Translations under genes and position numbers: made by a program
Notes under the pieces: model-generated
What the model was told of the DNA's origin: nothing
The model's input: only the letters and a program-made list of their open reading frames with translations
The model's database searches: none
Shown: positions 1 to 7,702 of the stretch, piece after piece
Position numbering within the stretch: position 1 is the stretch's first letter
Layout: each line of letters starts with the position of its first letter
Assembly (NCBI RefSeq): GCF_014646695.1
Contig: NZ_BMNT01000011.1
Span: 87,357-151,356, forward strand
Length of the DNA stretch: 64,000 bases
Direction: 5' to 3'
Origin: Sphaerisporangium melleum
Lineage (GTDB): Bacteria; Actinomycetota; Actinomycetes; Streptosporangiales; Streptosporangiaceae

Positions 1-185
1 AGGTCGGCGTCGAGGCGGTGGTAGTGGTCCACGGCCAGGTCACCGGTGTCGCCGTTGTCCGTCCGGCCCCGGCTGTGGCTGAACGTGTCCCAGATCGACG
101 GGCCGCGCCCGTCCTCGGCGACGGCGCCTTCGATCTGGTACGCGGCCGTCGCGGCTCCGAAGACGAACTCGGGGGGAAAACTCAC
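1..185 (-). CDS. Glycoside hydrolase family 1 (beta-glucosidase-like), N-terminal part
   Basis: Cut by the left window edge; only about 61 N-terminal residues are visible. It begins [20 protein letters not shown] and continues with [13 protein letters not shown] and a [10 protein letters not shown] stretch. This is the classic GH1 opening: the F-x-FG-x-A-T-A-x-Y-Q-x-E-G signature holds substrate-binding Gln, and the conserved DHYHRY helix follows. The GTG start at 185 is supported by AGGAGG five bases upstream. GH1 enzymes hydrolyse beta-glucosides or related beta-glycosides, usually in the cytoplasm. No signal peptide is visible. The exact substrate cannot be judged from this fragment. Confidence 0.93.
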   Translation of the reverse strand, partial: MSFPPEFVFGAATAAYQIEGAVAEDGRGPSIWDTFSHSRGRTDNGDTGDLAVDHYHRLDAD

Positions 186-501
186 GAAAACCTCCTGGTG
201 GCAACTGCCGGCCGACCTCACGACCGCCGATCGACCTGGGCGCCGGCCGCCGGATGCCGGATGGCGGTGACGTCGACCCGGCCGTTTCGTTCACCGGCCA
301 CCTCGCTCGGAGGTACCGGCCGTCGAAGCGTGCGAGAGTCATGCTCCCGCTGTCAAGACCATCGACAGGGCGATGTCGTCCCGGCCGTTCCGGGCAGGCG
401 GTGGCGGCGCCGTCCGCCGCCACCCGGCGCCGCGGAACCGAAGATCACCGGTGCCGGGCTATGGTGAGGACGACCGGGGGTTTTCGCAGCTGGGGGAACG
501 A
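186..501. other. Divergent intergenic region, no gene seen
   Basis: This 316-base gap separates the GH1 gene (leftward) from the GNAT gene (rightward) and so should hold both promoters. I see no convincing gene, repeat or clear promoter pair in it. Confidence 0.5.
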
Positions 502-1344
502 ATGGCAGTTCCGATCATCCGTGCGGCGCGGGACGCCGACATGGCGGCCCTGCGCGGCGACATCGGGGGACGCTTCGAACTCTTCGGCCTGTGGCCGGGC
601 GGCCCCGGGGTGCCCGACTTCCTGGACGCCGAACGGGCGTTCGGGGACCTGATGGTGGGCGAGGTCGATGGCCGGGTGGTGGGTTTCGGCGGGACGCTTC
701 GCCGGGGGAAGCTCACCCACCTCGGCGACCTGTTCGTGCTGCCCGAGCACCAGTCGTCGGGGGTGGGCCGCATGATCCTCGCCGAGCTGTTCCCGCAGGA
801 CGGCGCCCGGTCCGCCTTCGCCTCCGACGACGAGCGGGCGATCGGCCTGTACGTCCGGCACGGCATGATCCCCCGCTGCCCGCTGTTCGACGTCGAAGGA
901 CCGCCGCGAGCGCTGGCCGGGCTGCGCCGGCCGCGTGCCGACGGCGACCCCACCCTCGCGGTGGCAGGGCCGGACGTCGCCGGGGCGATGGACGCCCGGG
1001 TGTCCGGCGGCGACCGCACCGACTGCCTGACCTGGTACGCCGGACTGCCCGGCGTGACGGTGCTGGCCGGCCGGAGCGGGTACGCGTTCACCCGGGTGAT
1101 GGACGAAGAGGTCCTGGTGGGGCCGGTGGGCGGTGACACGCCCGACGACTGTGTGAACGTGGCGCTCCAGGCCATCGCCGCGCACCCCGACGCCGAACTC
1201 GCGCAGGTGTCGGTGCCGGGCACGCACCCGCTGCTGCCCGTGCTGCTCGGCGCCGGCTGGCGCATCGAGGACATGGACACCCTGATGGTCAGCGACGACA
1301 TGATCCGCCTCGACCGCTACCTGCCGCACGCCGACCTGGGCTAG
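502..1344 (+). CDS. GNAT family N-acetyltransferase, probable tandem GNAT
   Basis: A 280-residue protein. The ATG at 502 is preceded by GGGGGA and is preferred over upstream in-frame starts that would add low-quality N-terminal sequence. Residues about 60-120 carry the GNAT core: a beta-strand (VGFGG), then LGDLFVLPEHQSSGVGRMIL, matching the V-x-P-x-x-Q/R-x-x-G-x-G/A acetyl-CoA loop, then IGLYVRHGMI. The second half looks like a second, more degenerate GNAT fold ending in a GAGWRIEDMDTLM strand. Two-domain GNATs commonly acetylate amines or antibiotics, but the substrate is unknown here. It has no operon partner. Confidence 0.82.
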   Translation: MAVPIIRAARDADMAALRGDIGGRFELFGLWPGGPGVPDFLDAERAFGDLMVGEVDGRVVGFGGTLRRGKLTHLGDLFVLPEHQSSGVGRMILAELFPQDGARSAFASDDERAIGLYVRHGMIPRCPLFDVEGPPRALAGLRRPRADGDPTLAVAGPDVAGAMDARVSGGDRTDCLTWYAGLPGVTVLAGRSGYAFTRVMDEEVLVGPVGGDTPDDCVNVALQAIAAHPDAELAQVSVPGTHPLLPVLLGAGWRIEDMDTLMVSDDMIRLDRYLPHADLG

Positions 1345-1652
1345 CCCCCGCCGGAACGCGACGCGAAGCCGTCCCGGACCCACCGCCGGCGGACCGCCGT
1401 ACCTCCCCTTCGGCATCCCACGCCGGTTCACCGAGCCGTGCCTGGAATTCTCCGCCCTGATGGATCTTTCGCAGGACTGGAGAGCGGCGAAACCATGAAA
1501 CGTACACGAACGATGCCGCGGGCACAGCCGTCAGGCCGGGCGAATGTCCTGGTCAACGCGATCCGAACCCATCGAAGGGCTTGTGGAGAATCGGTCAGCC
1601 GGGCTTGACAATGTCCAAACTCGGCTTAGTCAGTTAGCATCGCGGCGATATG

Positions 1653-1666
1653 TGTGAGCGTTCACA
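1653..1666. promoter_or_regulatory. Possible operator upstream of the LPMO gene
   Basis: TGTGAGCGTTCACA is an almost perfect 14-bp palindrome (one mismatched pair at the centre) about 40 bases before the LPMO start. Such sites are typical of repressor or CRP-type binding. A TTGACA box lies at 1605-1610, but no clear -10 follows at normal spacing. The remainder of the 1345-1703 gap shows no gene. Confidence 0.3.
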
Positions 1667-1703
1667 TTCAATCCGGGTCCCCCACCGGTAAATGGAGAAT
1701 CAC

Positions 1704-2375
1704 ATGCCTCAACGTCAAGCCTCCCTGACCCGCCGCTGGGCCGTTCGCGCCGCGGCCCTGACCACAGCCCTGGTGGCCTGCCTGGCCACCTGGGTCACCC
1801 CTGCCTTCGCGCACGGCGCGGTCGGCGACCCGGCCAACCGCAACTACAGCTGTCAGCAACGCTGGGGCAACGACTTCCAGAACCCCGCCATGGCACAGCA
1901 GGACCCCATGTGCTGGCAGGCCTGGCAGGACAATCCGCTCGCCATGTGGAACTACATGAGCCTGTACCGCAACGGGCTCGCCGGCCAGTTCTCGGCTCGC
2001 ATCCCGGACGGCCAGATCTGCAGTGGTGGCCGCGCCGAGGGCGGGTTGTACAAGTCGATGGACACCGTCGGCGCGTGGAAGACGACCGACATCGGCAACA
2101 GCTTCACGGTCAAGGTGAACGACCAGGCCAGCCACGGCGCCGACTACCTGCTGGTCTACGTCACCCGCCAGGGCTTCGACCCCACGACCCAGGCGATCAA
2201 GTGGAGCGACCTGCAGTTGATCACCAAGACCGGCAGGTACAGCCCCGGCTCGTCCTACACGGCCAACGTCAGCACCTCCGGGCACACCGGCCGGGCCGTG
2301 GTCTTGACGATCTGGCAGGCCTCGCACATGGACCAGGCGTTCTTCTTCTGCAGTGACGTGAACTTCGTGCGCTGA
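1704..2375 (+). CDS. Secreted AA10 lytic polysaccharide monooxygenase
   Basis: A precursor of 223 residues. The start at 1704 follows GGAGAA at good spacing, unlike the in-frame ATG at 1692. Residues 1-36 form a signal peptide (basic RRWAVR, hydrophobic core, AFA cleavage). Cleavage leaves His37 as the mature N-terminus, which AA10 enzymes need for the copper histidine brace. The second copper His fits NDQASHGADYL, and the C-terminal SHMDQAFFFCSDVNF block is typical of the fold. These enzymes oxidatively cleave crystalline chitin or cellulose outside the cell. There is no separate binding module, so this is a single-domain form. A strong hairpin terminator follows. GH20 and CBM2 genes elsewhere in the window fit a polysaccharide-degrading lifestyle. 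Confidence 0.93.
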   Translation: MPQRQASLTRRWAVRAAALTTALVACLATWVTPAFAHGAVGDPANRNYSCQQRWGNDFQNPAMAQQDPMCWQAWQDNPLAMWNYMSLYRNGLAGQFSARIPDGQICSGGRAEGGLYKSMDTVGAWKTTDIGNSFTVKVNDQASHGADYLLVYVTRQGFDPTTQAIKWSDLQLITKTGRYSPGSSYTANVSTSGHTGRAVVLTIWQASHMDQAFFFCSDVNFVR

Positions 2376-2390
2376 CCGCTCCTCCGCACC

Positions 2391-2420
2391 GGGCCCTGGC
2401 GGGCGTACCCGCCAGGGCCC
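2391..2420 (+). terminator. Hairpin terminator after the LPMO gene
   Basis: Perfect 13-bp stem (GGGCCCTGGCGGG and its complement) with a CGTA loop, 15 bases after the LPMO stop. There is no U-tract, as is common in actinomycetes. It may also serve the convergent gene that ends at 2449. Confidence 0.8.
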
Positions 2421-2448
2421 GCGTCCGCTCAGGGCCCGGCATCGCCGG

Positions 2449-2844
2449 TCACCCTTCGAGCACGTGCTTCAACCGGGCCAGGTCGGCTCGCACCAGGCCC
2501 TCATCTCGGGCGAAGTCGTCGTCGCTCATCCCGGGGAGGCGGCGCAGGGTGAACACCACCTCGCAGGCGTCCCCGTCGGGGATGACCCGCATCGGGTTGT
2601 ACACGGCCACACCCGAGGGCAGGGTGACCGTGTGGTCGAGGACGCCGTACGGGTTGCGCTCCACGAACGCCAGGCCGACCCGGCCCTCCGGCGTCTCCAC
2701 GAACCACTGCCCGTCCACGTTGTGCACCGCGTCGCCCAGCCCCGGTGCCCACTCCGGAAGATTCGCAGGCTCCACGGCATAGTCGTAGACGTCGGCCGCG
2801 CGACGGTCGATGTGTTCACTGATGTGCTTGGAATCCACAGCCAT
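2449..2844 (-). CDS. SRPBCC / polyketide-cyclase-like protein
   Basis: 131 residues beginning MAVDSKHISEHIDRRAADVY. The pattern of an N-terminal strand with I-x-R-x-A-x-x-V-Y-D-Y, then P-A-N-L-P-E-W-A-P-G-L, then alternating strands and a long C-terminal helix (ARDEGLVRADLARLKHVLEG), is the START/SRPBCC ligand-binding fold. Members bind hydrophobic ligands or act as cyclases or AHSA1-like proteins; no catalytic residue can be assigned. The upstream extension of the frame is not protein-like, so I start at 2844. It is a small stand-alone gene. Confidence 0.8.
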   Translation of the reverse strand: MAVDSKHISEHIDRRAADVYDYAVEPANLPEWAPGLGDAVHNVDGQWFVETPEGRVGLAFVERNPYGVLDHTVTLPSGVAVYNPMRVIPDGDACEVVFTLRRLPGMSDDDFARDEGLVRADLARLKHVLEG

Positions 2845-2914
2845 CCCGGCATCATGCCAAACCCGCCCGACAGAACCTGGCGGCGTGCCATGTGCCCCGG
2901 CCAGGCCTTTCGAA

Positions 2915-3448
2915 TCAGCCGACCGCTGCTTGGAGGGCGGCCAGGGCGAGGTGCCAGGGGTAGGTGTCGGTGGGGTCGGCTCCGGAGTTCGGCAGGTGGG
3001 GCTCGAACCGTCCCGGGCCGAGCAGGATGTGGACGCCTTCGGCGCGTAGTTGGTCGACGCTGCGGCGGAAGGGCGCCCGGCCGGCGAGAGCGGCGTTGAC
3101 GAAGGGCAGGACGACGACGGGGATGCCGAGTCCGGGGGCTTCGGCGAGCAGGCCGAGGGCGTAGGTGTCGGCGATGCCCTGGGCGAACTTGTTGATGGTG
3201 TTGTAGGTCGCGGGGGCCACGATGATGGCGTCGGCTCGCGGCGGCTTTGGCTCGTCCGGTCTGCGGTACCGGCTGCGGACGGGGCGGCCGGTCTGTCGCT
3301 CCAGGGCGGGAACGTCGATGAAGCCGAGGGCCGACGGGGTGGCGACGACCTGGACGGTCCATCCGGCCTCCCGCGCCGGCCCGACCAGCTCACCGACCTG
3401 CCCGGCAGGACCGGCGGCGCACACGATGACGTACAGAATCCTGCTCAT
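2915..3448 (-). CDS. Flavoprotein (HFCD / CoaC-like fold)
   Basis: 177 residues. The N-terminus MSRILYVIVCAAGPAGQ gives the first strand and FMN-phosphate loop of the homo-oligomeric flavin-containing Cys decarboxylase fold. ADAIIVAPATYNTINKFAQGIAD matches the conserved PATANTIAK(F)AxGIAD motif that contacts FMN in DFP/CoaC and EpiD-like proteins, and VVLPFVNAALAGRAPF occupies the place of the PAMN loop. Members decarboxylate cysteinyl peptides or phosphopantothenoylcysteine, or are simply FMN-binding. This short copy lacks a CoaB half, so a role outside the main CoA pathway is likely. Confidence 0.85.
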   Translation of the reverse strand: MSRILYVIVCAAGPAGQVGELVGPAREAGWTVQVVATPSALGFIDVPALERQTGRPVRSRYRRPDEPKPPRADAIIVAPATYNTINKFAQGIADTYALGLLAEAPGLGIPVVVLPFVNAALAGRAPFRRSVDQLRAEGVHILLGPGRFEPHLPNSGADPTDTYPWHLALAALQAAVG

Positions 3449-3711
3449 GCTGATACTCCGCCCAGGCTGCCCGGTTGGCCGGGATCTCCGATCACCCTGA
3501 CATCGAACGGCGGCCGGGGACGGTCAGGAAATGCTGCTCGCCGCCGTTCGGTCTCTGGACAGACGGTAGAGGGCGTTCCCGAGAGTGACCAGTGGAAGTA
3601 GCACCGGTAGGAGATCTGAGGCATCGGCCGTCGCGAATGATCGTATGACGGGCGCCACCGCACAAGGAAACACGCGGCGGCGCGTACGGCGCCGCCGGTC
3701 GGAGTCCCGCG

Positions 3712-4368
3712 GTGGGTGACACTTGCGGTATGCACTCCCGTGAGGAAGCCGTACGGCTCGCCGACGAATTGGGCGGCCGGATTCACGTGGCGTTGCGCGA
3801 TGACGGCCTCGATGCCGAACTCGTCGTCGAACTGGCCTGCCTGCTCTACGACAAGGGCTTGCGCACGCCTGCCGTACAAGAGGTCCTCGAACGCGCCACC
3901 GCCCACCTGACCGCGCGAGACCTGGCCCGGCTGGGCGAGGACCTTCTCCGTGACAGCGGCTTCGAGCCGACCTTCGCGCTCGAACCGGGTCTGTGGACCG
4001 AGCTGGAGCAGGCGCTGAAGAGGGTGGCGCGCGACGTCCGGGCCACGGGGATTCCCGGGATGCTCCGGCTGGTCGTCCCCGACTGGGATGACAGCGATCA
4101 GGCGTGGGTGGAGTTCCGCGGCGTTCACCACGGCAACGGCATTCGGCCCGTCGCCGGAAGAGACCCTCAGGGGGCGCTCGCGAGCGTCGCCGACGCCGCC
4201 CAAGAAGTGATCATGGAGATGATCTGGGGAGTCTGGCCGGTCTGCTCCGTGCACGGTCTGGGCCTGCGCGCCGAGCTGGAAGACGAGATGGTCGTCTGGC
4301 GATGCGCGGGAGCCGGAACACATGACGTCGCGCTGGTGGGTGAGCTGTCTTCCGAACGTCGTGAGTGA
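3712..4368 (+). CDS. Hypothetical protein
   Basis: Up to 218 residues from GTG 3712 (GGAG nine bases upstream), or 212 from ATG 3730; the start is unsure. It is acidic and soluble with no signal peptide or membrane segment. The N-terminal part is helical (HSREEAVRLADELGGRIHVAL), and the C-terminal third has VWPVCSVHGLGLRAELEDEMVVWRC, which recalls small actinobacterial proteins ending in a Cys-x-x-His plus Trp-x-Cys pair. I do not recognise the family. High third-position GC supports it being a real gene. Confidence 0.65.
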   Translation: MGDTCGMHSREEAVRLADELGGRIHVALRDDGLDAELVVELACLLYDKGLRTPAVQEVLERATAHLTARDLARLGEDLLRDSGFEPTFALEPGLWTELEQALKRVARDVRATGIPGMLRLVVPDWDDSDQAWVEFRGVHHGNGIRPVAGRDPQGALASVADAAQEVIMEMIWGVWPVCSVHGLGLRAELEDEMVVWRCAGAGTHDVALVGELSSERRE

Positions 4369-4431
4369 AGGGGGCGGGTTCGCCGGCTGAAGGCTTTGTG
4401 CACCGGCATCCGCGGCCGCCGCTCCGTGCCG

Positions 4432-5184
4432 TCAGGCGGACATCAGGGTGATCGCTCGCCCGGGGGTGGGGGCGACGAGCAGGTCGCCGAGACCGGCTTC
4501 GGAGAAGGCGGTGTGCACGTCCGCCTGGTTCTCGGTGAAGTGGCTCCAGCCCTCGACGTGGAGCGGCACGACGTGCCGGGGTTTGAGCAGGCGCGCGGCG
4601 GTCACCATCTCGGCGGCGTTCAGGGTGAGCGGCTCGTCGAGCATGGGGACGCGGACGGCGCCGCCGAACAGCAGCGCGACGTCGACGGCCGGGAACCGCT
4701 CGGCGATGGACTCCACGTACGCGAGCGAGGCGTTGTCCCCGCTGACGTAGATGGTGGGCGACCCGGCGCCGGTGAGCATGAAGCCGGTGACCTGACCGAC
4801 GATCGGCTCGCATCCCGGCGGGCCGTGCAGGGCGGGAACGGCGGTGACGCGTAGCCGGCCGACGTCGTGGTGTTCCCAGGGGCGCAGAGGAGTGGCGCCG
4901 GTGTTCGCGGCGGCCTCGGGCGTGCTCAGGGTCAGCGGCGCGGCGGACATCGCCTCACGGCCCAGCTTGTCCAGATTGTCGGGATGCTGGTCGTGACTGA
5001 GCAACACCAGGTCCACCCGGCCGATGTCGGCGAAGGAGAGGGCCGGGCCGACGGTCTTGGTGAGCGTGAGCGGCCCGACGGCGTGATCGCCCGGCGGATC
5101 GAAGGTCGGATCGGTGAGGACGCGCAGGCCGTCCAGCTCGATCAGGGCCGTCGGGCCGCCGATCACGGTGATGGTGGTCGTCAT
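4432..5184 (-). CDS. MBL-fold metallo-hydrolase (UlaG-like)
   Basis: 250 residues. It opens TTTITVIGGPTALIELDGLRVLTDPTFD, the first strands of the metallo-beta-lactamase fold in the UlaG/RomA-type lineage. The metal motif reads LLSHDQHPDNLD, a H-x-[DQ]-H-x-D-N form of HxHxDH, followed by the later ligands in PALHGPPG and VSGDNAS and the C-terminal PLHVEGWSHF. Substrates of this lineage vary (lactonases, phosphodiesterases); none can be assigned. It stands alone between a terminator and the hypothetical gene. Confidence 0.85.
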   Translation of the reverse strand: MTTTITVIGGPTALIELDGLRVLTDPTFDPPGDHAVGPLTLTKTVGPALSFADIGRVDLVLLSHDQHPDNLDKLGREAMSAAPLTLSTPEAAANTGATPLRPWEHHDVGRLRVTAVPALHGPPGCEPIVGQVTGFMLTGAGSPTIYVSGDNASLAYVESIAERFPAVDVALLFGGAVRVPMLDEPLTLNAAEMVTAARLLKPRHVVPLHVEGWSHFTENQADVHTAFSEAGLGDLLVAPTPGRAITLMSA

Positions 5185-5249
5185 GAGCAGCTCCGTTCAC
5201 CGCGGCGCATCCTGCGAGACACCTTAGCCGAACGGACGCGGGCCGGCCC

Positions 5250-5287
5250 GGCTTGTCATGGCCGCCGCGCGGCGGCCATGACAAGCC
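5250..5287 (-). terminator. Perfect 38-bp palindrome ending the AidA/PixA operon
   Basis: An uninterrupted palindrome with half-site GGCTTGTCATGGCCGCCGC (positions 5250-5268). It lies 18 bases beyond the stop of the last operon gene and 65 bases before the next gene starts. Its place fits a rho-independent terminator without a U-tract. A protein-binding role for the MBL gene promoter is also possible. Confidence 0.75.
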
Positions 5288-5305
5288 GTTGCCGTTACGG
5301 GAACG

Positions 5306-5854
5306 TCAGACGGGCAGCACCCGCAGGGCGGGGTAGTGGGCGGAGTTCAGGTACAACTTGTCGGTGCCGTGTTCCTTCTCCAGCTCAAGGACGAACCGAT
5401 AGCGGTAGACCCCGGGCTTGGCGTCGCTCATCACCGCCCCTGCCCAGTAGTAGTAGACCGCGGTGTACTGGTCGCGCATCCGGTCCGGAGCACCGTAGAC
5501 CTTGAGCTCGGTCATGATCCGGCGCTCGGCGACGTCGTCCTCGTCGCCCTTCTCGATGTCGAGGAAGACCAGGTTGTTGATCTTCGGCATCGGGGGCCAG
5601 GTGCCGTCCGGACGGCGGTGCATGTCGATCGGGCGGATGATCCAGTTGATCACCTGCCCCTGCTTGCAGATGGTCTCCAGGTGGTCGCTGCCCTGCCCGA
5701 CCCCGCCGACGCTGTTGTCCATCATGTAGAGGCAGCCGTCCAGGGACTTCGTCGCGGCGGCCTTCTCCATGTCGACGAGGGTGACCACGTTCAGCTGGAC
5801 GGAGTTGAGCTGGCCCCGATCGGCGAAGTCCGTCGCCGCGTACGCCTGGGTCAT
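5306..5854 (-). CDS. AidA/PixA family protein, copy 1 (operon gene 6)
   Basis: 182 residues. VQLNVVTLVDMEKA, KSLDGCLYMMDNS, GQGSDHLETICKQGQVINW, then a C-terminal KPGVYRYRFVLEL block match the AidA / PixA (inclusion body) family: a small beta-sandwich known from Burkholderia and Ralstonia AidA and Xenorhabdus PixA. Those relatives are highly expressed, quorum- or growth-phase-linked, and their biochemical role is not settled. The ATG at 5854 overlaps the previous stop (ATGA) and has GGAAGG upstream, so translation is coupled. It is the best match to the family among the four copies and is followed by the palindromic terminator. Confidence 0.8.
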   Translation of the reverse strand: MTQAYAATDFADRGQLNSVQLNVVTLVDMEKAAATKSLDGCLYMMDNSVGGVGQGSDHLETICKQGQVINWIIRPIDMHRRPDGTWPPMPKINNLVFLDIEKGDEDDVAERRIMTELKVYGAPDRMRDQYTAVYYYWAGAVMSDAKPGVYRYRFVLELEKEHGTDKLYLNSAHYPALRVLPV

Positions 5855-6309
5855 CGGCCTTCCTTTCCCTGGTCGCCGGGCCGGGTCAGAGCCGGCCGGG
5901 CGGTGGGGGTGAACGGCGTGCTGACGGTGCCGAGCAGGAACGAGAGCCGGTACGGCACCGGTTTGGTGAGGTCCTGCTTGACCTCGGCGGTCCAGAACAC
6001 GATGTCGGTGCCGGGATACACCTTGCGCGTGGGCTCGGCGATCTGCGGGTCGATCTCGATGTCGGCGAGGGCCACGTAGGTCTCGCACTCCAGCGGGATC
6101 ACGTTCCACAGCAGGGTGTCGCCCTTGCGCACCCGGCTGTGCAGCTCGGGAGTGCCGAAACCGGAGGACCCGGCGGCCTTGTTGGTGTCGTACAGGTAGA
6201 GGTTGTCGTCCAGGTTCTCCGACGCCAGCGCGGCCACGGGGTCGATCACCGCGGTGATCGTCACAGGCCGGGCGGGCCGGGGCGCGGGCTGTCTGCTCCT
6301 CGGGGGCAT
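5851..6309 (-). CDS. AidA/PixA family protein, copy 2 (operon gene 5)
   Basis: 152 residues with a proline/arginine-rich start (PPRSRQPAPRPARP), then VTITAVIDPVAAL, NLDDNLYLYDTNKA, GTPELHSRVRKGDTLLWNV and PVPYRLSFLLGT. The order of these blocks is the same as in the three sister proteins, so it is a divergent AidA/PixA member. Pairwise identity is low by eye, which suggests old duplication or separate roles such as subunits of one assembly. It ends in a four-base ATGA overlap with copy 1. Confidence 0.72.
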   Translation of the reverse strand: MPPRSRQPAPRPARPVTITAVIDPVAALASENLDDNLYLYDTNKAAGSSGFGTPELHSRVRKGDTLLWNVIPLECETYVALADIEIDPQIAEPTRKVYPGTDIVFWTAEVKQDLTKPVPYRLSFLLGTVSTPFTPTARPALTRPGDQGKEGR

Positions 6310-6348
6310 GTGGCTCCTTCGTTGGAAGATGCTCCGGTGCGGGCCGGT

Positions 6349-7131
6349 TCAGCCGGCAGGAGGGGCGGCCGGCAGGGGGAGGACGCCGAGCCCGGCACCG
6401 GTGAAGGCGTTGCGCTTCGGGTCACTGGTGATCTTGAGGCTGGACTCGCAGGTCAGGTCCACGGACTGCCAGACCAGCTCGTCGTTCTGCTCGACCAGCT
6501 CGTGCAGCTGGACGTGCATGGTGTACGGGTAGACGCCCGGCCGGCTCGTGTCCACGGTCGCGGCCCAGTACCAGCCGTCGTAGACCATGTCGGGCGACCC
6601 GTACTGCGCCGGGTAGATGATCTTCTCGCTGACGGCCTGGCCGGTGATGTCGGTGATCACCGGAGCCGGGTAGTTGTAGGCGGCGGCGCTGCTGGTGGCC
6701 TTCCCGGTGACGTCCAGCAGCTTGGCCGCGGTGAGGCCACGCCCGCCGGCCTGCTTGCGGGGACGCCTGCCGACCCGCTGCTGCAGCCGCGAGACCTCGG
6801 TACTGCTCACCTCGCCATCGCCGCCGAGCGCGGCCAGCTGCTCCAGGGTGCGCCGGTCGTGGGCGCGCTCCTGCTCGGCCAGGTAGTTGCGCGGCACCGT
6901 CGGGGGAATCGCCCCCAGCGCCGCGGGCAGCCAGTTCAGCACCTGCTCGGTCGCCTGCGACCCGTCGAGGAAGTAGGTGCCCGGCACGATCGTCACCAGC
7001 TGCCCGGTGCCCTCCCCGACCGAACCGAGGAACTTCATGTTGTCGAACCAGTAGGTGTTGCCGTCGAGCGACCGCGTTCGGAGCGCGTTCTCGACGTCGA
7101 ACAGCACGATGATCCCGTGTTGCTGGGCCAT
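6349..7131 (-). CDS. AidA/PixA family protein, copy 3, long form (operon gene 4)
   Basis: 260 residues. IIVLFDVENALRTRSLDGNTYWFDN, GEGTGQLVTIVPG, then after a long insert PGVYPYTMHVQLHEL. The flanks match the AidA/PixA fold. Between about residues 65 and 160 there is an extra basic, helix-prone region (EQERAHDRRTLEQL, RRPRKQAGGRG) not present in the sisters. The ATG at 7131 follows AAAGGCGG. The insert could be an oligomerisation or partner-binding element; that is inference. Confidence 0.75.
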   Translation of the reverse strand: MAQQHGIIVLFDVENALRTRSLDGNTYWFDNMKFLGSVGEGTGQLVTIVPGTYFLDGSQATEQVLNWLPAALGAIPPTVPRNYLAEQERAHDRRTLEQLAALGGDGEVSSTEVSRLQQRVGRRPRKQAGGRGLTAAKLLDVTGKATSSAAAYNYPAPVITDITGQAVSEKIIYPAQYGSPDMVYDGWYWAATVDTSRPGVYPYTMHVQLHELVEQNDELVWQSVDLTCESSLKITSDPKRNAFTGAGLGVLPLPAAPPAG

Positions 7132-7156
7132 GAAACCGCCTTTCGCGAAGCGTGGC

Positions 7157-7657
7157 TCACACGCGCAGCAGCGCGGGCGAGTCGATGTGCAGCACGCTGT
7201 TGGGTCCGTCGTGGAGCTTGAGCGACAGCCGGTACCGGTATGGGACGCCGGGCACCATGTAGTCGGGGACGACGCCCTCCCACACCAGCAGGTCGTGGTT
7301 GTCGTACCCGTCGGAACCCGTGGCGTCGGGTGCCGCGACGGCGGGCGACTCCACCGGGTACGGCGGCACGGCCGGGTCGCCCGGGGGTGGGAAGACCTGG
7401 GCGTCCGAGGGCGGGACGGCCACGCCGGACAGGAACTCGATCGCCTCGATCTCGACCGGAGTCTGCACGTCCACGTGGATGGGCGTCCACTGGACGACCT
7501 GTCCCGGAACCACCGCCGTGATGAGGTCGGGAGTCCCCTGGTGCCGGCTTCCCGCCGGGCTGTCGTCGACCAGCGAGAGGTTGCCGTTGTGCAGCGTCCG
7601 GTCGGACAACGCCCCGACGGCGTCGACCAGCACGACGATGCTGACCTTTTCTGCCAT
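7157..7657 (-). CDS. AidA/PixA family protein, copy 4 (operon gene 3)
   Basis: 166 residues: VSIVVLVDAVGALSDRTLHN, NLSLVDDSPAG, GTPDLITAVVPGQVVQW, a Pro/Asp-rich middle segment (PPPGDPAVPPYPVESPAVAAP), and PGVPYRYRLSLKLHDG. It has the same block order as copies 1-3. It is the first of the four in transcription order, 45 bases after the ligase gene and 25 bases before copy 3. No signal peptide is visible, so the products are expected in the cytoplasm, as for PixA inclusion bodies. Confidence 0.75.
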   Translation of the reverse strand: MAEKVSIVVLVDAVGALSDRTLHNGNLSLVDDSPAGSRHQGTPDLITAVVPGQVVQWTPIHVDVQTPVEIEAIEFLSGVAVPPSDAQVFPPPGDPAVPPYPVESPAVAAPDATGSDGYDNHDLLVWEGVVPDYMVPGVPYRYRLSLKLHDGPNSVLHIDSPALLRV

Positions 7658-7702
7658 TGATGCTCCTTGTCGGATTTCCTGGGTGCGAGGGCCGCCGCGT
7701 GC

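Noticed and set aside
445..1431. Long minus-strand frames opposite the GNAT gene
   Set aside because: Arg/His/Gly-rich shadow translation of a high-GC gene. The plus frame has clear GNAT motifs.
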